Shown: positions 5,979 through 13,273, numbered from the stretch's first letter. The stretch is 17,911 bases of DNA from JAFMIX01 sp031371425 (GCA_031371425.1 JANMJO010000264.1:1-17911), one strand, 5' to 3'. The notes: a model not told the origin generated them from the sequence alone. Translations and numbers: made by a program.

Positions 5979-7601
5979 TCACGGATTCTCCGTGAGCCAG
6001 TAGCGGATCTGCGTGGCCTGCGGATGCTGCGGCTCAAGCTCCAGCACGCGCAGGTAATGCGGCCGCGCCAGCGACGACCCGCCGAGCTGCTGCGCGTAGA
6101 GGTTCGCCGTCAGCAGATGCGCGGCGGCGTCATCCGGCTTCTTCGCGAGCAATTTGGAAAGCTCGTTCACCGCATCCAGCGGATAGCCCGCCTGCTTGAG
6201 CGCGAGCGCGAAATTATACCGCGCGTTCGGCGATGCAGAATCCAACACCAGCGCATACTCGTAAGCTTCCAGCGCCACCGGCCAATCCTTCAGCGCGTAG
6301 GCCGTCCACGCCAAATTGTAGTGCGCTTTGAAATAACCGGGGTCCGCCTTCACCGCCTGCTCGAACGCCGCCAGCGCCTCGGGCAACTGATGCCGCTGCT
6401 GGCACAACAACCCCCGCTCCAGCGCTGGCTCGGCCTCGGCGCGGTTGCCCAGCTTCGGTTTCGCCGGCGAACGATAGCCGTAGCGGGCGATGGATTTGGG
6501 CTTGGGCGCGACAGGCGCGACGGAAACAACCGGCGCAATATTCGTCACCGTCTTCAGCGGCGGCAGCGTCACCACTTCCGTGGGCGGCAACGGTGTGACT
6601 TCTGGCCAAACTTTTCTCGGCTCGGTCACGGCGACCACGGCGGTCTCCACGGACGAATTTGTTTTCGGCGGCGCAATCACCACCTGAGTCGCGGGCGGCG
6701 CGATGGGTTTGGGCGTGGGGCGCACGGCGGTTGCGGGCGGCGCGGTCACGACAGGCTTCGGAACGACGACGGTTGGCGCGATGGGCTTGACCACGGCGAC
6801 GACGACCGGCGGCGCGACGGGCGGATTCAGTTCCGCGTCCAGCGAGCGGGCGAGCGCGGCCACGGCGTCCTGGTTCGGAGCGGATTTGAGCGCGGCGTAG
6901 TCGCGGTATTTCTGCAATGCGAGCGGGCGGTTGTTGAGCTGCTGGTGCTGGACGATGGCGAAGTTGAGCAGGGCCGGCGCGTAGTCCGGCTGGCAGCGCA
7001 GCGCGGCGGCGAAGTTCTTGGCGGCATCCACGGCGCGGCTGCGCTGGAGCTGGATCAGGCCGAGCGCGTTCCAAGCTTCGGGGAGCTGCTGGTTCAGGCG
7101 CAGCGCCTCGGTGAAGCTGCGTTCGGCGTTCGGCGCGTCGTGGGAACGCCATTGCGCCGTGCCGAGTTTGAGCCAGCCGTTGATGTCCTTGGGTCGGCTC
7201 AAGGCGAATGTGGTCAGTTCGTTTCTGGCGGCGGCGGGATTGTTCTGCTCAAGCAGCAGGCAGCCGAAATTGAAATGCGCCTCGGTCAGATTCGGATTCA
7301 GCGCGAGCGCCTTCTGGTAAGCCACGGCGGCATCGCTTGCGCGACCGGCGGCGTGCTGGGCGAGGGCGAGGTAATTCCACGCGAGCGCATTCGTCGGGAG
7401 TAGCGTGGTGGCGGTCTTGAACTGTTCGATGGCGGAATCCGCCTTGCCCTGTTCCAGAAGTTTTTTGCCGGTGAGAAGCGCCTTGGCACCGGCGGGTTTG
7501 CAACCGGTGGAGGAAAGAACCAGGCCGAGGGCGCAAAGAAAAATCATCAGCCACCGAGCGTGGCACTTTTTATTGGTCAGCATCGCCGTTGGTGTTAGCA
7601 T
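5979..7601 (-). CDS. TPR-repeat lipoprotein with Pro/Val-rich spacer
   Basis: The protein has 540 residues. The N-terminus has a basic stretch and a hydrophobic segment ending in LSSTGC; Cys34 could be lipidated, although position -3 is Ser and the lipobox is not ideal. The first tetratricopeptide block covers about 40-255 (several units such as AWNYLALAQHAAGRASDAAVAY). A spacer rich in Pro, Val and Thr follows (258-380). The second TPR block runs from about 385 to 540 (AHYNLAWTAYALKDWPVALEAY). Such proteins are envelope scaffolds for protein-protein contacts; no partner can be named. ATG at 7601 is used, with an in-frame ATG at 7583 as alternative. It is transcribed divergently from the DUF362 gene and separated from cvpA by the 153-bp repeat element. 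Confidence 0.9.
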   Translation of the reverse strand: MLTPTAMLTNKKCHARWLMIFLCALGLVLSSTGCKPAGAKALLTGKKLLEQGKADSAIEQFKTATTLLPTNALAWNYLALAQHAAGRASDAAVAYQKALALNPNLTEAHFNFGCLLLEQNNPAAARNELTTFALSRPKDINGWLKLGTAQWRSHDAPNAERSFTEALRLNQQLPEAWNALGLIQLQRSRAVDAAKNFAAALRCQPDYAPALLNFAIVQHQQLNNRPLALQKYRDYAALKSAPNQDAVAALARSLDAELNPPVAPPVVVAVVKPIAPTVVVPKPVVTAPPATAVRPTPKPIAPPATQVVIAPPKTNSSVETAVVAVTEPRKVWPEVTPLPPTEVVTLPPLKTVTNIAPVVSVAPVAPKPKSIARYGYRSPAKPKLGNRAEAEPALERGLLCQQRHQLPEALAAFEQAVKADPGYFKAHYNLAWTAYALKDWPVALEAYEYALVLDSASPNARYNFALALKQAGYPLDAVNELSKLLAKKPDDAAAHLLTANLYAQQLGGSSLARPHYLRVLELEPQHPQATQIRYWLTENP

Positions 7602-7724
7602 CCGCGCCCGAAAGTGTCAAGAAACGCGCCAATGCAATCCGGTCATAATCATACTCATATTCCTAATCGCAATCCGGTTTCCACGGCGATTAGGATTAAC
7701 CTGGAACGGCTCAGCCGAAATTCA

Positions 7725-7878
7725 ACGCAAAGGCGCAAAGGCGCAAAGGCGCAAAGTGGCTGCGGCAAAATCCGAACGCTGGCGGGCGACATCTCCCGCC
7801 TCAGCAAACGCCGCAACCCAACACCGCCGGCAAAGACATTAACAGCCTTTGCGCCTTTGCGTCTTTGCGTCTTTGCGT
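7725..7878. repeat. 154-bp element with 32-bp inverted ends made of 8-bp tandem units
   Basis: The left arm is four units of cgcaaagg (7725-7756). The right arm is ctttgcgc plus three ctttgcgt (7847-7878). They are reverse complements at 30 of 32 positions. The interior has a further inverted stretch, ggcggg...cccgcc, near 7780-7800. The right arm overlaps the predicted start and signal peptide of the DUF362 gene. Confidence 0.8.
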
Positions 7879-8891
7879 TGAAAATTTGCTGTCTGCTCGC
7901 CGCCAGCCACGTTTCCGCCGGTGAACTTTTCTCCACTGTCGCCAAGCCCACCAACGCCCGCGTCGTGGTCGTCACAAACCCGCGCGCCACCATCGCCTAC
8001 CAGACGCGGCCCGAGATTATCCAAGCCATGGTGGACACCGGCATCACCGCGCTGACCGGCAGCAACAGCCCCGCCGCTGCGTGGGCCAGCCTCATCACCA
8101 TGCAGGACATCGTGGGCATCAAGGTCTATGCCGCGCCCGGCGCGACGTGCGGCACGCGCCCGGCTGTCGTGGCGGCGGTCGTGCGCGGATTGCTCGCGGC
8201 GCGCGTGCCGGCGGAACACATCGTCATTTGGGATCGGCGGCTGGAGGATTTGCGGCGCGCGGGTTTTGGCGAACTCGCCGCTCGCCTCGGTGTGCGCCTC
8301 GCTGGCGCGGCGGATGCGGGCTACGACGAGAAAGTTTTCTACGAGACCGCGCTGCTCGGCAACTTGCTGTGGGGCGACTTGGAATTCGGCAACAAGCTTC
8401 CCGGTGTGGGGCGCAAATCATTCGTGAGCAAACTGCTCACGCACGACCTGACCCGGATTATCAACCTCGCCCCGCTGCTCAACCACAACGGCGCGGGCGT
8501 GGCGGGAAATCTTTACGGGCTGGCGTTCGGCAGCGTGGACAACACCCAGCGCTTTGAAGATTCCGCCGACCGCCTCGCCACCGTCGTGCCGGAAATCTGC
8601 GCCCTGCCCGCGCTAGGCGACCGCGTGGCGCTGAGCATCACCGACGCCCTGCTCTGCCAATATGCGGGCACGGACCGCGGCCTGTTGCATTATTCCGCCA
8701 CGCTGAACGAGCTGCGCTTCAGCCGCGATCCGGTGGCGCTCGATGTGTTGTCGCTTGAGGAACTGGAACAGCAGCGCGAGCGAGCGGGCTTTTCCGGAAC
8801 ACCGGCGAACCCGGAGTTGATTCAGAATGCCGCCCTGCTGGAGCTCGGCACGGGCGACCGGAAAAAAATTCAGGTGGACAACTTCCGCTGA
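7857..8891 (+). CDS. Secreted DUF362 domain protein
   Basis: The mature part matches the DUF362 pattern: IVGIKVYAAPGATCGTRPAV, then AAVVRGLLAARVPAEHIVIW, DRRLEDLRRAGF, and a late SITDALL segment. DUF362 proteins are of uncertain function and are sometimes linked to iron-sulfur domains; no ferredoxin Cys cluster is seen here. A signal peptide LRLCVFALKICCLLAASHVSA precedes GELFSTVAK. The start is doubtful. The frame is open upstream to GTG 7614 and ATG 7632, but that stretch is mostly the 154-bp repeat element and gives an implausibly long polar leader. TTG at 7857 or TTG at 7878 would give normal signal peptides, and I use 7857. The Sel1 gene begins 12 bp after the stop, so the two are probably co-transcribed. 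Confidence 0.82.
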   Translation: MRLCVFALKICCLLAASHVSAGELFSTVAKPTNARVVVVTNPRATIAYQTRPEIIQAMVDTGITALTGSNSPAAAWASLITMQDIVGIKVYAAPGATCGTRPAVVAAVVRGLLAARVPAEHIVIWDRRLEDLRRAGFGELAARLGVRLAGAADAGYDEKVFYETALLGNLLWGDLEFGNKLPGVGRKSFVSKLLTHDLTRIINLAPLLNHNGAGVAGNLYGLAFGSVDNTQRFEDSADRLATVVPEICALPALGDRVALSITDALLCQYAGTDRGLLHYSATLNELRFSRDPVALDVLSLEELEQQRERAGFSGTPANPELIQNAALLELGTGDRKKIQVDNFR

Positions 8892-8903
8892 TATGGTTTC
8901 GTC

Positions 8904-10376
8904 ATGGCCTTGAAACCGATTGCAATGATGCCGAAAACGCAAAACCGTCTGCTCGGAACGCTGCTGGCCGTGGGTCTGATTTTTATCCTCGCAGATAATT
9001 CCGCCGCCGCGACTCTGGAAGAAACGAAAGCTCTCGCGCTCACCGGCGATGCCGAGGCCGAGCTGCGGTTGGCCGGGATGTTCGATCGCGGCGAGGAAGT
9101 CGCCGCCGACGATACCGAGGCGACCCGGTGGTTTCAGCTTGCCGCCCACCACGGCAACGCCACGGCGCAGACCAAGCTCGCCGGGCGTTTCGCCTCCGGC
9201 AAGGGCGCGAAAAAAAACCTCGCGGAAGCAGCGCGTTGGTATCGCAAAGCCGCCGAACAAAGCGAACCCAACGCGCAATACAACCTCGCCGTCATGCTCG
9301 ACCAAGGCATCGGCGTGACCGGCGACGCGACCGAGGCCGCGCGGTGGTTTCGGCAGGCCGCCGAACTGGGCGTCGCCGAGGCGCAATGCAGCTTGGGCAT
9401 CATGTATCTTCAAGGCCGCGGGCTGGACAAGGATTTGGGCGAAGCCGCCAAGTGGCTGCAGCTCGCCGCCGACCAAGGCAACACCGAGGCGCAATCCAAA
9501 CTCCGCCTCCTCCCCAGCGACCCCGTGGCCGCGCCGCCCACCGACACCGCCGTGGAGACCAACACCCCCGCCGCCGTCACCGTCACCAACTTCGTTTCCA
9601 TCACCAACACCGTCGTCAAAACCGCCACCAACTTCGTGACTGCCACGCTGACGCTCACAAACACGCTGACGAAAACCATCCAGCTCACCAACTTTTTCGC
9701 CGTCACGAACGTCATCGTCCGCACCAACATCCAAGACCGCTTCACGACCAACACAATCAACCTCACCAATGTCACCGTGCAGTTCGCAACGAACACGCTG
9801 ACGCTCACCAACACCGTCACGCAGACGCTGACCCATTCACTCACCAACTTCTTCGCCGTCACAAACGTCGTCGTCCGCACCAACGTCCAAGACCGCTTCA
9901 CGACCAACTTCTTCGCCGTCACAAACATCGTCACCCGTTGGCTGACCAATGAACTAACTCTCACCAATGTCGTGCACAAGACCGTGACGATCACGAACAC
10001 CGTGACGCCGGCGAACGACCGCGTGGAACATCTGCGGGCGCGAGCGGTGACCGGCTCGGCCGCGGCGCAATTCCAGCTCGGGCTTGCCCACCTCCGGGGC
10101 GTGGACGCACCGCAGGACGCGGTCGAGGTGGAAAAGTGGTTCAGACACGCCGCAATGCAGGGCTATGTCCCCGCGATGTTCGCGCTGGGCGGCATCCACG
10201 CCAGAGGCATCGGAACGGCGACGAACAAGGTCGAGGCGTTCCAATGGTATCTGCTCGCCAGCGCGGGCGATGACCGTGCGGACAAGGCGGCGAGCGAATT
10301 GAAGAAGACGATGACCGCGAAGCAGATTGCGGAAGCGAAACGCCGGGCGCAGACTTTTGTCCCATCCACCCGTTAG
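8904..10376 (+). CDS. Secreted Sel1-repeat protein with a Thr-Asn-rich beta-like spacer
   Basis: The protein has 490 residues. A signal peptide (hydrophobic LLGTLLAVGLIFILA, end near AAA at 34-36) is followed by about four Sel1-like repeats (about 40-205), for example NAQYNLAVMLDQGIGV and AEAARWYRKAAEQ. Residues 217-370 are a Thr/Asn/Val low-complexity spacer. Two or so further Sel1 repeats (about 382-460) and a basic C-terminal tail follow. Sel1 repeats form alpha-solenoids that mediate protein contacts; no enzymatic motif is seen. In the spacer, 19 TN dipeptides fall in one two-residue register. ATG at 8904 is taken; ATG at 8925 or 8928 would give a more compact signal peptide. It is likely co-transcribed with the DUF362 gene. 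The repeat-spacer-repeat layout mirrors the divergent TPR lipoprotein. Confidence 0.9.
   Translation: MALKPIAMMPKTQNRLLGTLLAVGLIFILADNSAAATLEETKALALTGDAEAELRLAGMFDRGEEVAADDTEATRWFQLAAHHGNATAQTKLAGRFASGKGAKKNLAEAARWYRKAAEQSEPNAQYNLAVMLDQGIGVTGDATEAARWFRQAAELGVAEAQCSLGIMYLQGRGLDKDLGEAAKWLQLAADQGNTEAQSKLRLLPSDPVAAPPTDTAVETNTPAAVTVTNFVSITNTVVKTATNFVTATLTLTNTLTKTIQLTNFFAVTNVIVRTNIQDRFTTNTINLTNVTVQFATNTLTLTNTVTQTLTHSLTNFFAVTNVVVRTNVQDRFTTNFFAVTNIVTRWLTNELTLTNVVHKTVTITNTVTPANDRVEHLRARAVTGSAAAQFQLGLAHLRGVDAPQDAVEVEKWFRHAAMQGYVPAMFALGGIHARGIGTATNKVEAFQWYLLASAGDDRADKAASELKKTMTAKQIAEAKRRAQTFVPSTR
9684..9908 (+). repeat. Internal 69-bp duplication in the Thr-Asn spacer
   Basis: Bases 9684-9752 and 9840-9908 encode near-identical 23-residue units (LTNFFAVTNVIVRTNIQDRF followed by TTN, with V for I at two sites in the second). 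A third partial copy, TNFFAVTNIV, begins at about 9903. The copies stay in frame and in the same two-residue register. Confidence 0.85.
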
Positions 10377-10435
10377 TGCGGTTTAAGTAGAACCGTGGGC
10401 GTTTGTCTGCCGTCGGCAATGCGGACAGTTTCTTT

Positions 10436-10587
10436 CCCCTCACCCCAGCCCTCTCCCTTGGGAGAGGGAGAACCGTTCTCCCGCTGCCCGGGAAAACCCA
10501 CGGCTGGATTGGTGGAAATCGCTCTCATCAACCGAAAGCGCCCATTGCTGTCCCCTCTCCCCGAGGGAGAGGGTTAGGGTGAGGGGG
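10436..10587. repeat. About 152-bp palindromic intergenic element with 22-bp inverted ends
   Basis: The ends are cccctcaccccagccctctccc (10436-10457) and gggagagggttagggtgagggg (10565-10586), inverted with two mismatches. Each end is followed inward by a hairpin of ccctctccc/gggagaggg type. This style of CCCTCACCC...GGGTGAGGG repeat is widespread between bacterial genes. No ORF is seen in it, and it is the main content of the 290-bp gap between the Sel1 and RelE-like genes. I found no clear target-site duplication. Confidence 0.75.
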
Positions 10588-10667
10588 AACGACGCGTGAC
10601 AACGACAGCGGCTGCAGAATTTTTGAAAATGCTCTGAAAGAAATTCAACGTCCCCGCCGCGCCGCCG

Positions 10668-11027
10668 TCATTTTCCGCGTGGACTCTCGATCAGCTCCCA
10701 GAACTTGGGATTCTCCTGCAGTGCCTCGTCCTCCTGCGTGTTGAGGCCGGAACGGAAGAAGAAATCCTTGAGCGTGTGCCGGCTCAAGATGCGGTGGATG
10801 ACCAGCCCCAAGTCGTGCCGCTCAAAATACACGCGGTAATCTCCCACGCGGAAACGGTGCAAGGTGCGGCCGGAGCGTTGCAGCTCGCCGAAGCGTTCCA
10901 GTTCCGCGCCCAGCACCTTGCGGGTCAGGCCGCGAAACTCGCCGAGGATTTCCAACTGCAGTTCCTTGGGCATGCGCGCCAGCTCGGCGGCGCTCGTGGG
11001 GTTGAAAATGATTTGAAATGGTTGCAT
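10668..11027 (-). CDS. RelE/ParE-superfamily toxin-like protein, without visible antitoxin
   Basis: The protein has 119 residues. The fold signature is seen in MQPFQIIFNPTSAAELARMP, then LRGLTRK-like helices, RFRVGDYRVYFE, and GLVIHRILSRHTLKDFF, the usual end of RelE/ParE toxins. Members are ribosome-dependent mRNA interferases or gyrase inhibitors; which one cannot be decided here. About 25 extra residues follow the core, rich in acidic and polar residues. ATG at 11027 is the first codon of a good frame. The usual small antitoxin gene is absent on both sides: downstream is the palindromic element, and upstream is a 135-bp MITE about 100 bp away. It is either a solitary toxin-like protein or a remnant of a broken module. 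Confidence 0.72.
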   Translation of the reverse strand: MQPFQIIFNPTSAAELARMPKELQLEILGEFRGLTRKVLGAELERFGELQRSGRTLHRFRVGDYRVYFERHDLGLVIHRILSRHTLKDFFFRSGLNTQEDEALQENPKFWELIESPRGK

Positions 11028-11128
11028 GGCTTCTGGCGGCTCTTGCCGGAATCAGACCGGTCTCACACGGACGGATAATATGGGGAGGCATGGAGAAAAC
11101 AAGCGGGGAAACGGTAACGGGATAGTTT

Positions 11129-11263
11129 GGGCGCATCTTGAAACTGCCCCCGTTCGGAGTTCCGCCTTCAGGCGGTTCGGTGCGTTCACCCACCCGGGCC
11201 GCATAAATGCGGAACTCCAAACCCATCACCAGCGTTCGTCGGGGGCAGTGTCAAGATGCGCCC
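11129..11263. mobile_element. 135-bp MITE-like element, copy 1, with target-site duplication
   Basis: Terminal inverted repeats lie at 11129-11151 (gggcgcatcttg...gccccc) and 11241-11263, 22 of 23 matching. The element is flanked by the direct repeat gatagttt at 11121-11128 and 11264-11271 (extendable to 10 bp because the element starts with GG). Inside is a second inverted pair, ggagttccgc ... gcggaactcc, with small variable hairpins. There is no coding capacity. It has the same length as, and opposite internal orientation to, the copy at 13071-13205. It ends 30 bp beyond the stop of the zinc-ribbon gene. Confidence 0.9.
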
Positions 11264-11293
11264 GATAGTTTGGCCGGAGCGCGGAGTTCAAAC

Positions 11294-11815
11294 TCAACCG
11301 CGATAAACGATGCACACCGCGTATTCGGTCATCAGTTTCTGCGAACCGATGTCCAGGTTCGTGTAGGTCAACGGCGTGATGCTCACGATATTGGCCTCGC
11401 CCACCTTGCTGAGAAAGTTGGAGACAAACTCGTCGAACCGGTCATGCCCCACCTCGATGCAATCGGTGTGGCGGATGGTCTTGACGCGCATTTTCTTGTC
11501 CGTCTCCTTCGCGCTGACCTCGAGCGGCACCAAAGGCTTGCCAATCAAACTGGCCGTGGGCTTGTCCTTGTTGATCGGAACTTTCAAATGCATCTCCACC
11601 TTGGCCGCGGCAGAACCGGCGATGGCATTCACCGGCTGATGCGCGCCGGGGGCACGAAAGGAAGGGATGCCCAAGCCCGGCGAGGCCGGGGGCGCAACCT
11701 GTTCGGGGATGACAATCTTTCCGCCGCAGGAAGGGCATTCAATCTCGCTGCCGGCGCCGGAGATCTCCACCGCCAGCTCTTGTTCACACTCGGGGCATTT
11801 GAAGGTGATATCCAT
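11294..11815 (-). CDS. Zinc-ribbon protein of unknown function, downstream of recA
   Basis: The protein has 173 residues from ATG at 11815; the frame is open to 11863 but the added leader is not protein-like. The N-terminus is a zinc ribbon with CPEC (Cys7, Cys10) and CPSC (Cys27, Cys30). A Pro-rich linker (about 38-60) is followed by a C-terminal domain with TIRHTDCIEVGHDRFDEFVS and NIVSITPLTYTNLDIGSQKL, ending YAVCIVYRG. I do not recognise the C-terminal domain. Its alternation of a long helix and strands suggests a compact alpha/beta fold. The gene begins 65 bp after recA on the same strand and may share its transcript. A zinc ribbon could bind nucleic acid or protein, but nothing here decides that. 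Confidence 0.78.
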   Translation of the reverse strand: MDITFKCPECEQELAVEISGAGSEIECPSCGGKIVIPEQVAPPASPGLGIPSFRAPGAHQPVNAIAGSAAAKVEMHLKVPINKDKPTASLIGKPLVPLEVSAKETDKKMRVKTIRHTDCIEVGHDRFDEFVSNFLSKVGEANIVSITPLTYTNLDIGSQKLMTEYAVCIVYRG

Positions 11816-11880
11816 AAAACATGATCGGGTTGAGGGACTGGCCCGCACCGTAAATCCCCGCACCCGCGATGGCTAGTCAA

Positions 11881-12966
11881 TTATTTGGCGGCGACCACCG
11901 GCAGGGCGCGCTTGGCGAGAATCGCCTCGACGATTTTCTTCGCAAGCTCCGGCTTTTCCGCCAGCGTCTTCTGAGCGGCTTCCTTCCCCTGCCCGATCAG
12001 TTCGCCATCGAACTGGAGCCACGCGCCCTTCTTGTCCACCGCGCCGCAATCAATACCCACGTCGAGGATGCTGCCTTCCTTGTTGATGCCGTGGTTGTAG
12101 ATGATGTCGAACTCCGCCTCGCAGAACGGCGGCGCCACCTTGTTCTTCACGATCTTCACTTTGACGTGGTTGCCGATGGCGTTGCCCGCCGCGTCCTTGA
12201 GCGTCTCCTTGCGGCGGATGTCAATCCGCACGCTGGCGTAAAACTTCAGCGCCTTGCCGCCGGGCGTGGTCTCCGGGCTGCCGAACATCACGCCGACTTT
12301 TTCGCGCAACTGGTTTGTGAAAAGACACGTCGTCTTGGACTTGGCGAGGATGGCCGTCAGTTTGCGCAACGCCTGGCTCATGAGCCGCGCCTGCATGCCC
12401 ATCGTGGCCATGCCCATCTCGCCCTCAAGCTCGGCGCGCGGCACGAGCGCGGCAACGGAATCAATGACGATGACATCCAGCGCGCCGGAGCGGGCGAGCG
12501 TCTCGCAAATCGTCAACGCCTCTTCGCCACTGTCCGGCTGTGAGACCAGCAAGTCGTCCAGATTCACGCCCAGCTTCTTCGCGTAGGCCGGATCAAGCGC
12601 ATGCTCCGCGTCAATGAACGCCGCAAGGCCGCCCGCTTTCTGCGCGTTGGCGATGACGTGCAACATCAGCGTCGTTTTGCCCGAAGACTCCGGCCCGTAA
12701 ATCTCCACCACGCGACCGCGCGGAATCCCGCCCACGCCCAGCGCCAGGTCTATCGCCAGCGACCCGGTGGGGATCACGTCAATCTTCACCAGCGCGCGCG
12801 CATCGCCCAAGCGCATGATGCTGCCCGCTCCGTAGGCTTTGGTGATGCTGGAAATCGCGGCTTCCAGTTCCCGCTCCCGCGCGGCGCTGACCTTGGCGGA
12901 TTCGACGGCGAGGGCGGCTTTATCGGCGGCCTTATCAACAGATTTTTCGGTGGCTTTGGGAGGCAT
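11881..12966 (-). CDS. recA: RecA recombinase
   Basis: RecA forms filaments on single-stranded DNA, performs strand exchange and triggers LexA cleavage. The protein has 361 residues, a normal length. Walker A is GPESSGKT (91-98), the catalytic glutamate is Glu121 in IDAEHALDP, and Walker B is VIVIDS (165-170). The L1 region is EGEMGMATMGMQARLMSQAL (about 181-200), and L2 starts at FGSPETTPGGKALKF. The first 30 residues are Lys/Ala-rich. The C-terminus ends KRALPVVAAK and lacks the strongly acidic tail seen in E. coli RecA, a tail that moderates DNA binding there. ATG at 12966 has no obvious Shine-Dalgarno. The zinc-ribbon gene lies 65 bp downstream, and a MITE sits about 105 bp upstream of the start. 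Confidence 0.99.
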   Translation of the reverse strand: MPPKATEKSVDKAADKAALAVESAKVSAARERELEAAISSITKAYGAGSIMRLGDARALVKIDVIPTGSLAIDLALGVGGIPRGRVVEIYGPESSGKTTLMLHVIANAQKAGGLAAFIDAEHALDPAYAKKLGVNLDDLLVSQPDSGEEALTICETLARSGALDVIVIDSVAALVPRAELEGEMGMATMGMQARLMSQALRKLTAILAKSKTTCLFTNQLREKVGVMFGSPETTPGGKALKFYASVRIDIRRKETLKDAAGNAIGNHVKVKIVKNKVAPPFCEAEFDIIYNHGINKEGSILDVGIDCGAVDKKGAWLQFDGELIGQGKEAAQKTLAEKPELAKKIVEAILAKRALPVVAAK

Positions 12967-13014
12967 AAATGATGGGGTTGAATTTGTTTGGAGATTTTCC
13001 TGAATCCGGCGGCG

Positions 13015-13043
13015 ACGGTAATGAAGCCATTTGAATTAGTCAA
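13015..13043 (-). promoter_or_regulatory. Possible recA promoter
   Basis: On the minus strand TTGACT (13043-13038) and TACCGT (13020-13015) are 17 bp apart, giving a leader of about 40 nt to the recA ATG. The -10 box is a weak match. The MITE copy 2 ends 27 bp upstream of the -35 box. No SOS box was recognised. Confidence 0.3.
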
Positions 13044-13070
13044 CATCACGACACATCACGACTGCCTTTG

Positions 13071-13205
13071 GGGCGCATCTGGACACTGCCCCCGAAACGA
13101 ACGGGCGGGCCGTTTGGAGTTCCGCGTTTACGCGACCCGGCGTGGCAATCCGCCCAAGCCGCCTGAAGGCGGAACTCCAAACGGGGGCAGTGTCAAGATG
13201 CGCCC
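13071..13205. mobile_element. 135-bp MITE-like element, copy 2, inverted, with target-site duplication
   Basis: Terminal inverted repeats lie at 13071-13093 and 13183-13205, 22 of 23 matching. It is flanked by ctgcctttg at 13062-13070 and again at 13206-13214. Its reverse complement aligns along the whole length with copy 1 at 11129, including the inner ggagttccgc ... gcggaactcc pair. The inner hairpin cores differ between copies. It lies between recA and tRNA-Lys. Confidence 0.9.
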
Positions 13206-13273
13206 CTGCCTTTGTCCGCAGCAACGCGGCAAACCGTAATTGCTACTTGAAGAACTGCCGCCAACGGGAGGAG

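Noticed and set aside
6024..7403. Plus-strand open frame of 459 codons opposite the TPR gene
   Set aside because: It is an Arg/Gly/His-rich shadow of the TPR and Pro/Val-coding strand.
8613..9836. Long minus-strand open frame (407 codons) opposite the DUF362 and Sel1 genes
   Set aside because: It spans the junction of two well-supported plus-strand genes and gives low-complexity Gly/Val/Arg sequence.
11028..11293. Antitoxin gene for the RelE-like protein
   Set aside because: The stretch is mostly the MITE; the open frame across it on the minus strand uses repeat DNA and then overlaps the toxin gene out of frame, with no antitoxin-like features.
12967..13070. SOS (LexA) box upstream of recA
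   Set aside because: I found no convincing palindrome of a known LexA-box type in the 100 bp upstream; the binding site in this lineage may differ.
11129..13205. Composite transposon formed by the two inverted MITE copies
   Set aside because: The DNA between them is recA and a resident zinc-ribbon gene, there is no transposase, and each copy has its own target duplication, so independent insertions explain it better.
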